Shown here one piece after another: positions 38,047 to 47,113 of a stretch of 64,000 nt of DNA. Position 1 is the first letter of the stretch. The number at the start of each line of letters is the position of its first letter. Below the pieces are notes generated by a model. The model was not told where the DNA came from, did not search any database, and was given only the letters and a program-made list of their open reading frames with translations. Origin of the DNA: Ktedonobacteria bacterium brp13 (GTDB lineage Bacteria > Chloroflexota > Ktedonobacteria > Ktedonobacterales > Ktedonobacteraceae); contig AP024096.1 in the NCBI GenBank assembly GCA_015099395.1, positions 558,001 to 622,000 on the forward strand. The letters are read 5' to 3'. Both the position numbers and the translations under genes were made by a program.

Positions 38047-39510
38047 ATGAGTATGGATAATGATGGAGAAGAGCGCTATGCTGAGGAGTCGTTGCTACTA
38101 GAGCAGGCCGTGGATCTGGATGATGAAGAGAGTGCAGTGGTCTATACGCAGGCTGAAGAGCTACCGGAGCATACCCTGCCCTTTGCAACGTCACGTGATC
38201 TCTTCCTGGCGCATGCTGCGCTGCTCGACAATACGATTGTCTCCTTGCGTGAGGATGCTGATACGTACCGACTGGTACGGACACACTTCGCAGCATTACA
38301 GCAATGGCATGAGCACTATACTGGCTGGCGCATTCAACGTCACTCGGCCTTCTTCCGGCTGGAGCGCAGTCTGCATGCGGCGATACCGGTCTTTCTGGAT
38401 GATAAGTTGAAGCGGGCTCGTGATTTCACCTGTCTGGCCTGGCTGCTCTGGTTCGCGGAAAAACGCTATCTGGCAGGAGGCGGTCGCAATCAGCAGTTTC
38501 TGCTTTCGCAGCTCGTCGAGGATGTACAGAGTCAGTCGCAAGAGGTAGCCGGCGAGATCGGACCTGCCCTCGATTTCCGCAGCCAGCAGGATCGCTATAG
38601 TATGTGGCGCGCCCTGGACTACTTGATGCGTTTGAGCGGCTTGAGTACCATGGAGGGCGAGGTCAAACGTTGGGCGGAAGAAGAAGGCCAGCCGGATAGC
38701 GAGGTACTCTTTGAGTTTACGCCAATTGCACATTCGTTAATCGAGGCCTTCAATGAACAACATGTCGAGATGATCATGTCTGCACAGCGTTCTACTGCGA
38801 CAAGTACGCCGGAGCAAGGGATAGGGGTAGATGGGGTATATAAAGAGGGGCATAGTGTAGCCGGTCAGCAGCCGCCAGGACTGGTGCGTGCATGGCGCAC
38901 GCTCCTGTTGGGTCCGGCCTTCTTTCGTATGGATGATCCGCCGGCCTTCGCTGCCCTCAAGGCCAATGTCGAGCAGGTCAGTGAAGAGTTGAGTCGCTCG
39001 TTTGGCTGGCTGCTCGAACTCAATAGAGACTATGCCTGTATTATCCGTGGCGGGACACTTTCAGCGGGTAGTGGTCCGACGTTTATGCTCAATAGTGCCT
39101 ATGATCAGATGGTGTTGTTGCTGTGTAGCGCGTTTAGAGACCAGGTCGAACAGCAGATCTGGTCGCCTGATAGCTACGGCTGTCTGCATGTTGCGAGTCG
39201 GGATATCCTGCCGCTCTTCCATGAAGTACGTCAGCGTTACGGGTCACATTGGGGCACAACGGTCAAGGGTAGTGCCACGGACAGCCTGCTCAACGATATC
39301 TTTGAACGTATGCGGCAATATGGGATCTTGCGCGGTCCCGATGCTGAAGATACGATCCTTATCTTACCGACGGCAGCACGCTATAGCGTCGGTTATGAAC
39401 AACAGGCGGCCTCTGCAGCGGCGAAAGCTACACCCAGCAAGACAGCGACACGTAGCAAGAAGATAGTCCGCACCAGTAAAGCAGGCCCGCAAGAGGCATT
39501 TGACTGGTAA
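38047..39510 (+). CDS. jetB: Wadjet protein JetB (DUF2398)
   Basis: 487 residues from ATG 38047, chosen for AAGGAGG six bases upstream; an in-frame ATG at 37978 has none. JetB is the KITE-type winged-helix dimer subunit of the SMC complex. DUF2398 markers: YRLVRTHFAALQQWHEHYTG and then WRIQRHSAFFRLERSL, DFTCLAWLLWFAEKRY, and DRYSMWRALDYLMRLSGLST ahead of an acidic stretch. The C-terminal part has a further winged-helix (RMRQYGILRGPDAEDTILIL) and ends in a Lys/Thr/Ala tail (TPSKTATRSKKIVRTSK). It sits between jetA and jetC on one strand; a 76-base gap follows. Confidence 0.85.
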   Translation: MSMDNDGEERYAEESLLLEQAVDLDDEESAVVYTQAEELPEHTLPFATSRDLFLAHAALLDNTIVSLREDADTYRLVRTHFAALQQWHEHYTGWRIQRHSAFFRLERSLHAAIPVFLDDKLKRARDFTCLAWLLWFAEKRYLAGGGRNQQFLLSQLVEDVQSQSQEVAGEIGPALDFRSQQDRYSMWRALDYLMRLSGLSTMEGEVKRWAEEEGQPDSEVLFEFTPIAHSLIEAFNEQHVEMIMSAQRSTATSTPEQGIGVDGVYKEGHSVAGQQPPGLVRAWRTLLLGPAFFRMDDPPAFAALKANVEQVSEELSRSFGWLLELNRDYACIIRGGTLSAGSGPTFMLNSAYDQMVLLLCSAFRDQVEQQIWSPDSYGCLHVASRDILPLFHEVRQRYGSHWGTTVKGSATDSLLNDIFERMRQYGILRGPDAEDTILILPTAARYSVGYEQQAASAAAKATPSKTATRSKKIVRTSKAGPQEAFDW

Positions 39511-39586
39511 GTGATCTATGGATAGAATACAAAAAATAGCATAGTATAGGCAGGCTTGAAGTATAGTCAATTTGAGGGGAGAGGGT

Positions 39587-42500
39587 ATGGCATCAATTAT
39601 CGAGAAGCCCACACTCTGGGATGAGTCAGGGACGCAGAGTGCACAGATACAGGCTGAATTGCTACAACAGGTGAAGGGGGGACCGCTCGGGTATCGTCTG
39701 CGCCGTGTTATTCTCACGAACTTCTGGCTCTATGAGCATCAGGTTATTGAGATCCCCCACGGTCGCCTCTTCCTGGCCGGCGACAATCAGTCAGGAAAAT
39801 CGACCGTCCTGATCGCAGCTATCACACTGGCCCTCGATGGCGATACTCATCCTGAGCGCATCGATACCTTCGGCAAACGCGAGAAGCGCATCGACTACTA
39901 TGTTATTGGTAGCAACGAGTCCAACACACCATTTCTGCGCGACCAACGCACCAGCTATATCGCATTAGAATTTGAATGGTGCTCGCCAGAGCTCCCTCCA
40001 TTTTCGTCTGAAGCCCGCGCATACTGGGAACGCGGAGAGCTCGATAAGGCCCGCTTCCTGACCATCGGACTGGCCCTCTACGGGAATCGCAACAACGCGA
40101 CACCGATCTCTATTAGCCGCTTCCTGATCACCGATGGTGCCCGACTCGAAAAGGATATTCATACCATCCATACACAGGGCGATACCAGCCGCGCCACCGA
40201 CCTGCGCACCTTCAAAAAGATTATCAACGAGCATGGCATCGTCTGCGACACACAACGCGAATACGAACAGAAGGTCTCACAGTACCTTTTTAACTTTGCT
40301 AATGTCGAGGATTTCCATCGCCTGATCCGGCTACTGCTCTATCTACGGCAGCCGAATCTCAATAGTGTTCTTTCGTTAGAGACGATTCGCAGCTATCTAG
40401 ACCAATCACTGCCCGCGCTCCCTGGCGATCTGATCCAGAATGCCGCGACCACTATCGAACTGATGGACGCACTACAGGCCGAGATCGAGCGCCGCAAGAA
40501 GGCCTATAGCGCCGTTGAACGTCTACACCAGGCCCAACAGATCGTTACAATGGGCCACTCGCGCATAGCAGCCTATCAGTATCTACAGGATCAACTCAAG
40601 AGCAGCGAGGCACAGCGCGAAGTACAACGCCTGAAGCGTACTATCACGCGTGCAGAGAACGAGCTACGCCAGCAACAGACCAGGCTAGAAGAGCTACGCA
40701 GAGAGCAGCAAGAGGTCACTGGTCAGGTCGCAGCCCTGCAAGAGAGCGCGGAGCTGCGGACAGCACAGAGCCTGGCTGAAGCACGACAGAGCGTCGCCGA
40801 GCAAGAGAAAGATTTTCAGGAGAAGGTCCTGCTCTTAGAGGATACGATTGGACGCCGTGAGCAGACCGAACAGGAACAGGAGACGCAACATAAACTCTTT
40901 CAGGAGCTGCGTCAGCTCTGCACAGAACAGTTGCAGGATCTGCAACGCCTGGCACAGCAAGAGGCGCATTGGGAGCTCGTAGCCGATCAGCTGAGCGCAC
41001 TCTATCAGCAGGTCAAGCAATTCACATTAGAGGCCGAGACCCCACCCTTCTCAACACAGATCAGCTCGCTACAAACGTTCTCAGTCGAAGAACGACTCCG
41101 CTGGCTACGTACGCTTAAGGATCTGCATCATGAGATAGAGACAACGACGATTCAGCTCCAGGTCCTCCAAAAGCAGGAGACCGCAGCGTATCAGGCCTTC
41201 GATCAGGCCAGCCGGACCTTTGATAGCCAGCGCGAACAATGCATCGACGCACAGCAAACCTTCGCGGACAATCTTGAGCTCCTCTTTGCAGGTAATGAAA
41301 CATGGCGTGCTCCACTGACAGAGCTCAACGAACGCGCCGCGTTGATCTGGAACGAGACAGCCGGAGTAGAGGAGATCGTCGCCCACCTGGGAGCGCTGGT
41401 CAACGACTATAATGAGCTCTATAACACACTGCAAGAGGCACTCAGACGCACGCGTGAACAGATCCAGCAGGCACTACAGCAGGCACTCAGCGAACAAGGT
41501 GCGAAACGTGAGCTTGTCATTCAAGCGCAGCAGGCCTACGAGCAGAAGCGCCAGGAGCCTGAATACACGCCTCCACGCTCAGCCCATCGCCAGCAGGCAC
41601 GTCGCTATCTGGCAGAGCATGGGATCGCCGCACAGCCCTTCTATACACTGGTCGACTTCACCGCAGAGATCGATAGCCAGAGTCCCTTCGCCGGCGGTAT
41701 CGAGCAAGCGCTAGAGGATGCCGGTCTACTCGATGCCCTCGTCGTCGCTCCGGCAGATAGCGCAAAAGCCAGCGCACTACTGGCCTCCGCTGGTCTGAGC
41801 GATTGCTATCTGGACAGCACACAATTCACCCAACCTGCCAGCGTGACAACAACCAGCCTCCTCCGCATCGATCCAGCGCTACAAGAGGTCCCGGCTGACT
41901 ACGAACGCTATGCAGCCAGCTGTCAGGCAATCATCCAGACACTGGAGAGCAGTATCTATCCCAAACTTGTCAGCAGTCAAGATACCATCAGTGGCGCAAC
42001 GTGGCAGCACGGCCTGCTCAGCGGCACGACAGGACAGGGAACGGCGCGCAGTATCGGTAAGGCTAACCGTATACGCGAGCAGCAGCAGGTCATTGAGACG
42101 CTCTATCAGCGCTGGCAAGCACTCAACAGCGAACTCGCCACGATCGAAGAGCATATTCAGGATCTTACACAGCAACAGCAAGAGCAGGAGACGCTACTCA
42201 ACCGGCTCGATAGCGCCCATCAAGAGAGCGTCATGGAGAGCCAGTGGCGCGAGCTACAAAGTGCACAACGCAACAGGAGCGAAGCTGACGCCGCCTACCA
42301 GCGGCTACGCAGCGAGGCACAGACCCTGCGGATACAGGTCAATACGCTGAAAACACGACTCGTGCGTGAAGCTGAAGAGGTCCCGCTCTTTGCCAACTCC
42401 ACACAACCTGTCGAGCAAGCCTACGAGGTAACGCAGCGGCTCGCCAGCGAATACAAAAACATCCATAATAATCTGGATAGATTTCGCAGCAGTTTTTCTG

Positions 42501-44050
42501 ACTATAAAAAGATCGAGCAGCGACTGGCACAGGACAAAGGGACAGAGTGGCGTCTGGCGTTGCTGAAACAGAAAGACGAAGAGGAGTTAGTACAGGGCCG
42601 TGCGCACTTACAGATTCTGGAGCAGTATGCTCAACAGACGACGCAGGCCGATATAGCCGCACTCGCCCGCCAACTAGAATACCTGCTCACGCGCCAGAAT
42701 GATCTTCCTGAAGAGTTACAGCACGCCAGGACACGTATAGAGGTCCTGCAAGGCTCAACAGAGACACAGCAAGAGAGCTACCAGACAGCACAAAGTAACT
42801 ATACACAGCTCCAGCATGTGAGCGACGAAAGCTATCAGTATCTGTTGACACGTATGGAGATGTATCCAGTGGAGATGCTCAATGCGATCAAGCAAGAGAT
42901 GGCACTGAAGACACCACCTGAAATCGCACAGAGCGTCCTGGCAGAACCCCTGGCAGCACCTGAAGAATCCTATACGCAGCAGAACAAGCTAGAAGGCAAT
43001 CGTAACAAAGCGCAAAACGCGCTGTACCAGATTACCAGCGAGGTCAATAATCTGCTGCATGACTACGGTCCACGCTACGACGAGCAAGGCATCATCCACT
43101 TCGTCAATGTCGACGACGCTAACTCACTTGAGCTCCTGATGCGGCTCGGCGAAGAGATCAAACAACATGAGCAACTACTGGACATACGTGAGCGCGAACT
43201 CTTCCAGAACTTCCTGCTACAAGAGATGGCCGACACGGTCGGCAAGCATATTATCGCGGCAGAACAATGGGTCAAACGCATGAACGAGATATTCAGTCAG
43301 ACAGAGTTTGTAGGAAGCTACTACCAGCTCAAATGGAGTATCAAGAAGCAGGAACAGATACAGAGCGGCAGCCGGCTCTCACACTACCATGAGCTCCTAC
43401 GTCGCCAGGTGCAGACCTTCAAACAAGAAGAGATCGATGCCCTGGTCTATGCCTTCCGCCAGGAGATCAATCAATTGCGTGCTCAGGCGCAAACGCAGTC
43501 GCCATCCGCCAACAGTAGTAGTACGTTTACAGAAACGCTCGCCACCATCTTTGATTATCGCAACTGGTTCCAGTTCGAGATCTCAATGTCCAGACCAGAC
43601 GGCACGTGGCAGCATCTGACCAACCGCTTTATGAAGAAGGGCAGTGGCGCGGAACAATATGTCGCCCTCTATATCCCCTTCTTCGCCGCACTCTCAGCGC
43701 TCTACGAAAGCGCAGGCCAGGGTGCGCCCCGGCTCATAGCACTCGACGAAGCCTTCGACAAAGTCAGCGAGCGCAACACCAGAAACCTGCTCCAATTCCT
43801 GGCAGCCCAACAGTTCCAATGGATTATGACAGGTCCCCACGTCACTGGTGAAGGAGCGCAGATCAGCGCATGCGTCAAATACACGATGTTTAGCCAGAAA
43901 GAGGCCGAGATCGCAGCCGGCTTCCCCTCATTCTGGAGTACCGACCTCTCGCTCAAAACGCCTGAGGAATATGAAGAGCGCGAAGAGTCCGGGGAGCTCG
44001 GCGAGCCTGGCAACCTTGCTGATCGTGAGAGTGAGGTCTACGAAGCATAA
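39587..44050 (+). CDS. jetC: Wadjet protein JetC (SMC-like ATPase)
   Basis: 1,487 residues from ATG 39587 (GAGGGGAGAGGG upstream; a TTG at 39572 is less likely). It is the SMC ATPase motor that extrudes DNA loops. The N-terminal Walker A is LAGDNQSGKSTVLIAAI (about residue 65). Long Gln/Glu-rich coiled coils at about 300-640 and 850-1180 flank a hinge domain (QPFYTLVDFTAEIDSQSPFA). The C-terminal head has the signature-like KKGSGAEQYVALYIPFFAAL and Walker B PRLIALDEAFDKVSERN. Length and order fit the TIGR02680 SbcC-like group of Wadjet systems. Its stop overlaps the jetD start (TAATG). Confidence 0.9.
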   Translation: MASIIEKPTLWDESGTQSAQIQAELLQQVKGGPLGYRLRRVILTNFWLYEHQVIEIPHGRLFLAGDNQSGKSTVLIAAITLALDGDTHPERIDTFGKREKRIDYYVIGSNESNTPFLRDQRTSYIALEFEWCSPELPPFSSEARAYWERGELDKARFLTIGLALYGNRNNATPISISRFLITDGARLEKDIHTIHTQGDTSRATDLRTFKKIINEHGIVCDTQREYEQKVSQYLFNFANVEDFHRLIRLLLYLRQPNLNSVLSLETIRSYLDQSLPALPGDLIQNAATTIELMDALQAEIERRKKAYSAVERLHQAQQIVTMGHSRIAAYQYLQDQLKSSEAQREVQRLKRTITRAENELRQQQTRLEELRREQQEVTGQVAALQESAELRTAQSLAEARQSVAEQEKDFQEKVLLLEDTIGRREQTEQEQETQHKLFQELRQLCTEQLQDLQRLAQQEAHWELVADQLSALYQQVKQFTLEAETPPFSTQISSLQTFSVEERLRWLRTLKDLHHEIETTTIQLQVLQKQETAAYQAFDQASRTFDSQREQCIDAQQTFADNLELLFAGNETWRAPLTELNERAALIWNETAGVEEIVAHLGALVNDYNELYNTLQEALRRTREQIQQALQQALSEQGAKRELVIQAQQAYEQKRQEPEYTPPRSAHRQQARRYLAEHGIAAQPFYTLVDFTAEIDSQSPFAGGIEQALEDAGLLDALVVAPADSAKASALLASAGLSDCYLDSTQFTQPASVTTTSLLRIDPALQEVPADYERYAASCQAIIQTLESSIYPKLVSSQDTISGATWQHGLLSGTTGQGTARSIGKANRIREQQQVIETLYQRWQALNSELATIEEHIQDLTQQQQEQETLLNRLDSAHQESVMESQWRELQSAQRNRSEADAAYQRLRSEAQTLRIQVNTLKTRLVREAEEVPLFANSTQPVEQAYEVTQRLASEYKNIHNNLDRFRSSFSDYKKIEQRLAQDKGTEWRLALLKQKDEEELVQGRAHLQILEQYAQQTTQADIAALARQLEYLLTRQNDLPEELQHARTRIEVLQGSTETQQESYQTAQSNYTQLQHVSDESYQYLLTRMEMYPVEMLNAIKQEMALKTPPEIAQSVLAEPLAAPEESYTQQNKLEGNRNKAQNALYQITSEVNNLLHDYGPRYDEQGIIHFVNVDDANSLELLMRLGEEIKQHEQLLDIRERELFQNFLLQEMADTVGKHIIAAEQWVKRMNEIFSQTEFVGSYYQLKWSIKKQEQIQSGSRLSHYHELLRRQVQTFKQEEIDALVYAFRQEINQLRAQAQTQSPSANSSSTFTETLATIFDYRNWFQFEISMSRPDGTWQHLTNRFMKKGSGAEQYVALYIPFFAALSALYESAGQGAPRLIALDEAFDKVSERNTRNLLQFLAAQQFQWIMTGPHVTGEGAQISACVKYTMFSQKEAEIAAGFPSFWSTDLSLKTPEEYEEREESGELGEPGNLADRESEVYEA

Positions 44051-45564
44051 TGAGTGAGCAAAGCAGCGAGCAGCCGAGTAATGTAGAGCGAGCAGTCGCC
44101 TTTTTCAAACAGCCCGTCTGGCAACGGCTCCTTGAAACGCTCTACCATAAATATATCGCCCAGGGCCGCGTCGGCGGACAGGTGACACTACTCGCGTGTA
44201 CAGCAGACGAGCAGCGTGAGATTGTACGCTTCCTTGGTAAACGCGTACCAACAGGAGCAGCGATCACCGTACGCCTGAGCGAGTTTCAAGACGCACTCAA
44301 CGCCAGCGGCTTCAACTGTAGCCTGCCAGAGCTCCTCGCGACACGCTTCCCAGAGCGTCCACAACGCACTAGACCAGAACAAAGAGAGCAGCACGTTCAG
44401 GCCCAGCAGCGCTTCTATACGGCCCTCTCAGAGCTAAGCGAGACACTTGCACCAGACTCCCGCGCAGCCCAATGGTTGCAACACGGTCCTCACGGCAAAG
44501 AGGCTCTCTTCCAACGCTATAAAAATAGAGCAACCGAGCAACAGAAAAATCTACTGCATATCGTCAGTACCATCGCACAGGGTCTCAACCGGCTCCCAAT
44601 ACCACCACACTACGAACGCTTGAGCCTCTTCGCACAGCGCATCAGCGGCGATCCACACTTTCTCGATACCAATACAAGCAGCGGTCGCCTCTTCTTGCAG
44701 GCACTCAGTGATACCAGCCTGCACACAGAAGACACTGACGACGCTGCCAACGAAGATCCCGACACCGAACCCCAGGATAAAGAAGTCCAGGATAAAGAAA
44801 CAGCAAACCCACAGGCATCTTCACCAACAGCCGAGCAGGATCAGCAAAGACTGTACCGCTACTACGAAGCCGGTCTGCTGATCGACACCATCTCATCCAC
44901 CGTAGCAGTCTACAACCTTGCCGCCGCCTACGACCATACAGACCAGCTCGACCCACTTATCCACCATGCCGGGCAGCGCATCCTGATCTTACCGCTACGC
45001 CAGCTATTAGCCTGGGAAAGAATCAGCGCCACCACACAGGATATCTACCTCTTCGAGAATCCGCAGGTCTTTGAACGCATCGTCGATGCACTCAACGCAA
45101 TTAACACGCCCAAGGCACTCAACACACTACAAGGCCACCCTGCAAGCGCTAGCCACCCGCTATCAACACTCATCTGCACAGCAGGCTGGCCCAGCGTAGC
45201 AACCATGCGGCTGCTTACCTTGCTCACCGAGAGCCAGCCTACCCTGACACTGCATTACAGCGGCGACTTCGACATCCAGGGCCTCCGCATAGCCGCCTAC
45301 CTCTGCGCGCACTACCAACAATGCAGCCCATGGCACTTCGATCCCGCCAGCTATCACGTCGCCCTGCATAGCGAAACAGCCCAACTCGACCCCAAAGAGC
45401 TCGCAACACTCTCCTCATCCACCTCGCTCTCAAACCGGGCCAGCCTACCCACAGCCTTCACGCCACTTATCCAGACTATAAGCACAACCAAACGTAAAGC
45501 CTATCAAGAGGGCATCACAGAGCTCTTGCTGCACGACATCATCGCAAAAACGGCAGCAAGATGA
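44050..45564 (+). CDS. jetD: Wadjet nuclease JetD (DUF3323/DUF2399, TOPRIM-like)
   Basis: 504 residues, ATG 44050 overlapping the jetC stop by one base, so translation is coupled. JetD is the Topo VI-like nuclease that cuts plasmid DNA once the SMC motor stalls. The N-terminal DUF3323 part (about 1-170) is helical. An acidic low-complexity linker lies at about 235-260 (DDAANEDPDTEPQDKEVQDK). The DUF2399 TOPRIM domain holds LICTAGWPSVATMRLLTLL and HYSGDFDIQGLRIAAYL; the Asp pair of GDFD should bind the metal. All expected residues are present, so the cassette appears intact and functional. Confidence 0.87.
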   Translation: MSEQSSEQPSNVERAVAFFKQPVWQRLLETLYHKYIAQGRVGGQVTLLACTADEQREIVRFLGKRVPTGAAITVRLSEFQDALNASGFNCSLPELLATRFPERPQRTRPEQREQHVQAQQRFYTALSELSETLAPDSRAAQWLQHGPHGKEALFQRYKNRATEQQKNLLHIVSTIAQGLNRLPIPPHYERLSLFAQRISGDPHFLDTNTSSGRLFLQALSDTSLHTEDTDDAANEDPDTEPQDKEVQDKETANPQASSPTAEQDQQRLYRYYEAGLLIDTISSTVAVYNLAAAYDHTDQLDPLIHHAGQRILILPLRQLLAWERISATTQDIYLFENPQVFERIVDALNAINTPKALNTLQGHPASASHPLSTLICTAGWPSVATMRLLTLLTESQPTLTLHYSGDFDIQGLRIAAYLCAHYQQCSPWHFDPASYHVALHSETAQLDPKELATLSSSTSLSNRASLPTAFTPLIQTISTTKRKAYQEGITELLLHDIIAKTAAR

Positions 45565-45586
45565 CATCGCACAAGCTCTCATGACA

Positions 45587-45820
45587 CTACATAGCAGTAC
45601 GCTCAGCCGTATTCCACGAGAACGGTCTGACGACCCGTATACGCGTATAGCGACCCTGCGCATCAGGGTTCTCAAAACGCACCTCGATATCTCTGTCCCT
45701 GGCAAAGAAGAAGCTCTCCTCACCATTATACGCGAGTTCGTGCTGCGTGCCCCATTCATCCGGCTTTACCGTAGAACGCATAAGCTTATCGATACTTGCA
45801 CTCACATCAGTACTGATCAT
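45587..45820 (-). CDS. Small hypothetical protein, 77 aa
   Basis: Start ATG 45820 with GAGGAG eight bases upstream. Unrecognised. It has a helical beginning (MISTDVSASIDKLMRSTV) and then strand-like segments (HELAYNGEESFFFARDRDIE, RYTRIRVVRPFSW). No membrane helix or known motif. It is convergent with jetD, whose stop is only 22 bases away; part of the defence island or an unrelated gene are both possible. Confidence 0.6.
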   Translation of the reverse strand: MISTDVSASIDKLMRSTVKPDEWGTQHELAYNGEESFFFARDRDIEVRFENPDAQGRYTRIRVVRPFSWNTAERTAM

Positions 45821-45876
45821 TGTTATCTCCTCAATTCTTGCATTTCAATAATCAAAAGACGTTTGTGCAGATTGTG

Positions 45877-45964
45877 ACATCTCCCCACGGATGAATCCGG
45901 GGGCTTCTCATCCTCACGGACTTGAGAGGTTCCTGCTTCATTGGGGGGGTTGCCTGAGGGGCTT
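45877..45964 (-). other. IS200/IS605 right-end / omega-RNA-like remnant
   Basis: On the minus strand, after the tnpB stop, the DNA reads through a Pro-rich shifted frame to GAAGCCCCCGGATTCATCCG, then TGGGGAGATGTCAC. The CCCCCGGAT/ATCCGTGGGG hairpin is the typical subterminal foldback of IS605-type right ends and overlaps the omega-RNA in TnpB systems. The bases just outside (AATCTGCACAAACG, minus strand) would be the guide if it were intact. Confidence 0.55.
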
Positions 45965-46249
45965 CTACCCGCACATGCATACACTTCCTCCACAGGCCGA
46001 CACTGAGAGTCCCTCAGCCAGAATATTGCACGCAGCATTGATATCGCGATCATGCCAGGCTCCGCACGCTGGACAGGTCCATTCACGTACATCCAGCGGC
46101 AGATCGTCCACAACCTGTTTGCACGCAGAACAGGTTTTGCTCGATGGATACCATTGATCGATTTTGACCAGGGTCCGTCCAGACCACTGAGCATACCTGA
46201 GATCTACACAAGGAAGCGGTTTGTATCCCCATGGCTCAAGCCAGAGGTT
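45965..46249 (-). pseudogene. tnpB: TnpB (IS200/IS605) C-terminal fragment
   Basis: An open frame of 95 codons on the minus strand, without start, carries the end of an RNA-guided TnpB nuclease. RYAQWSGRTLVKIDQWYPSS is followed by the zinc ribbon KTCSACK (CxxC) and EWTCPACGAWHDRDINAACN (CxxC with the RuvC III DRD-N-A motif), and then LAEGLSVSACGG to the stop. The N-terminal and RuvC I/II parts and tnpA are missing, so it cannot be active. It marks an old IS605-type insertion between the Wadjet cassette and the iteron array. Confidence 0.8.
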
Positions 46250-46815
46250 TTACGCCGCAACCAGATAACCGATAAGACAGACCCTGTAGAGCGATATCCT
46301 TTTTGCAATGCTCAGGTGGCTCGTGGAAACCGTTCGTGACATTCTGCACGTTCCAAACCAGTTGCGTCTCCCGAGTACAGTCTCTCCTCAGGTATCGCCA
46401 TCCGGTCCAGCTCATAGCAGCTTCCAGACGAGTACATTTTCTCCTCGCCAGTGACCCGAAGACAAGGCCGCAATCTCATCTTCATGGGCGGTGCCATCTC
46501 CGCCAACTTACTGCGAACGTTTTCGCGCCGACGTTCTCTGCCAGCATGTTTTCCTGATCACCACTCAAAAAACCATTGCTTGCTCAAGTTTTTCAGCTCT
46601 TCAACAACAAATACGTAAAAAACAGCCAACTGGATCTCTTTTTTCAGACCAGTTTCCCGGAAAGTGTTGAAATCGCCAAAAACTCATTCAGGGCATGCTT
46701 GTTGTCATGATGCTGCAAGAAGGCAGCGCCATCGTTAACGTATCTAATCTCTCTTAGAGAAAATATTATAATATAATATATATAACGTTTAACGATAGGG
46801 ACCCCCAAAAACATG
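46250..46815. other. Gene-free stretch with AT-rich block
   Basis: No supported gene. A minus-strand 64-codon frame at 46312-46506 has no ribosome site and may be IS debris. Bases 46756-46790 are almost only A and T (AAATATTATAATATAATATA), a low-melting stretch just before the 21-bp repeat array. Confidence 0.55.
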
Positions 46816-46816
46816 A

Positions 46817-47107
46817 AAAGTCTACCAGATTCCACGTAAATTTCTATATTTGAGCTTATTTTGCTGCTTTGCGGTCTACCAAACTTACATTGCGGTCTAC
46901 CACAATTACTTTGCGGTCTACCAAAAATATTCAGCGGTCTGCCAAATTTATTTTGCGGTCTACCAAAAATATTCAGCGGTCTGCCAAATTTATTTTGCGG
47001 TCTACCACTTTTGCGATGGTAATCTTCTACAACACCCACGATGCTTGCCTGCTTAGCGCTAGCGGTCTACCACTTTTCAGCAAAAGTCTACCACTTTAGA
47101 CCGCATG
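46817..47107. repeat. 21-bp iteron array (core GCGGTCTACCA)
   Basis: Seven head-to-tail units of exactly 21 bases start at 46871, 46892, 46913, 46934, 46955, 46976 and 46997. The core is GCGGTCT(A/G)CCA with an AT-rich second half. Two more units in the same 21-base register start at 47062 and 47083 (the latter AAAGTCTACCA), a lone AAAGTCTACCA sits at 46817, and an inverted half-site TAGACCGC ends the block at 47097-47104. Twenty-one bases is two helical turns, so a protein could bind all units on one face. With the AT-rich block it looks like a replication or partition origin or a regulator binding array. Confidence 0.8.
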
Positions 47108-47113
47108 GAGTTG

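Noticed and set aside
45823-46194. 123-codon minus-strand open frame over the TnpB relic
   Set aside because: It is in another frame from the recognisable zinc ribbon and has no family-like residues.
46644-47039. Minus-strand open frame with FGRPQNK/FGRPLNI heptads over the iteron array
   Set aside because: Because 21 is divisible by three, all frames stay open. The GTG start has no ribosome site and the rest of the frame is AT-rich noise. DNA-level function is the simpler reading, though coding is not fully excluded.
46871-47107. CRISPR array
   Set aside because: Units are 21 bp head to tail with near-identical second halves; there are no 30-40 bp unique spacers and no cas genes.
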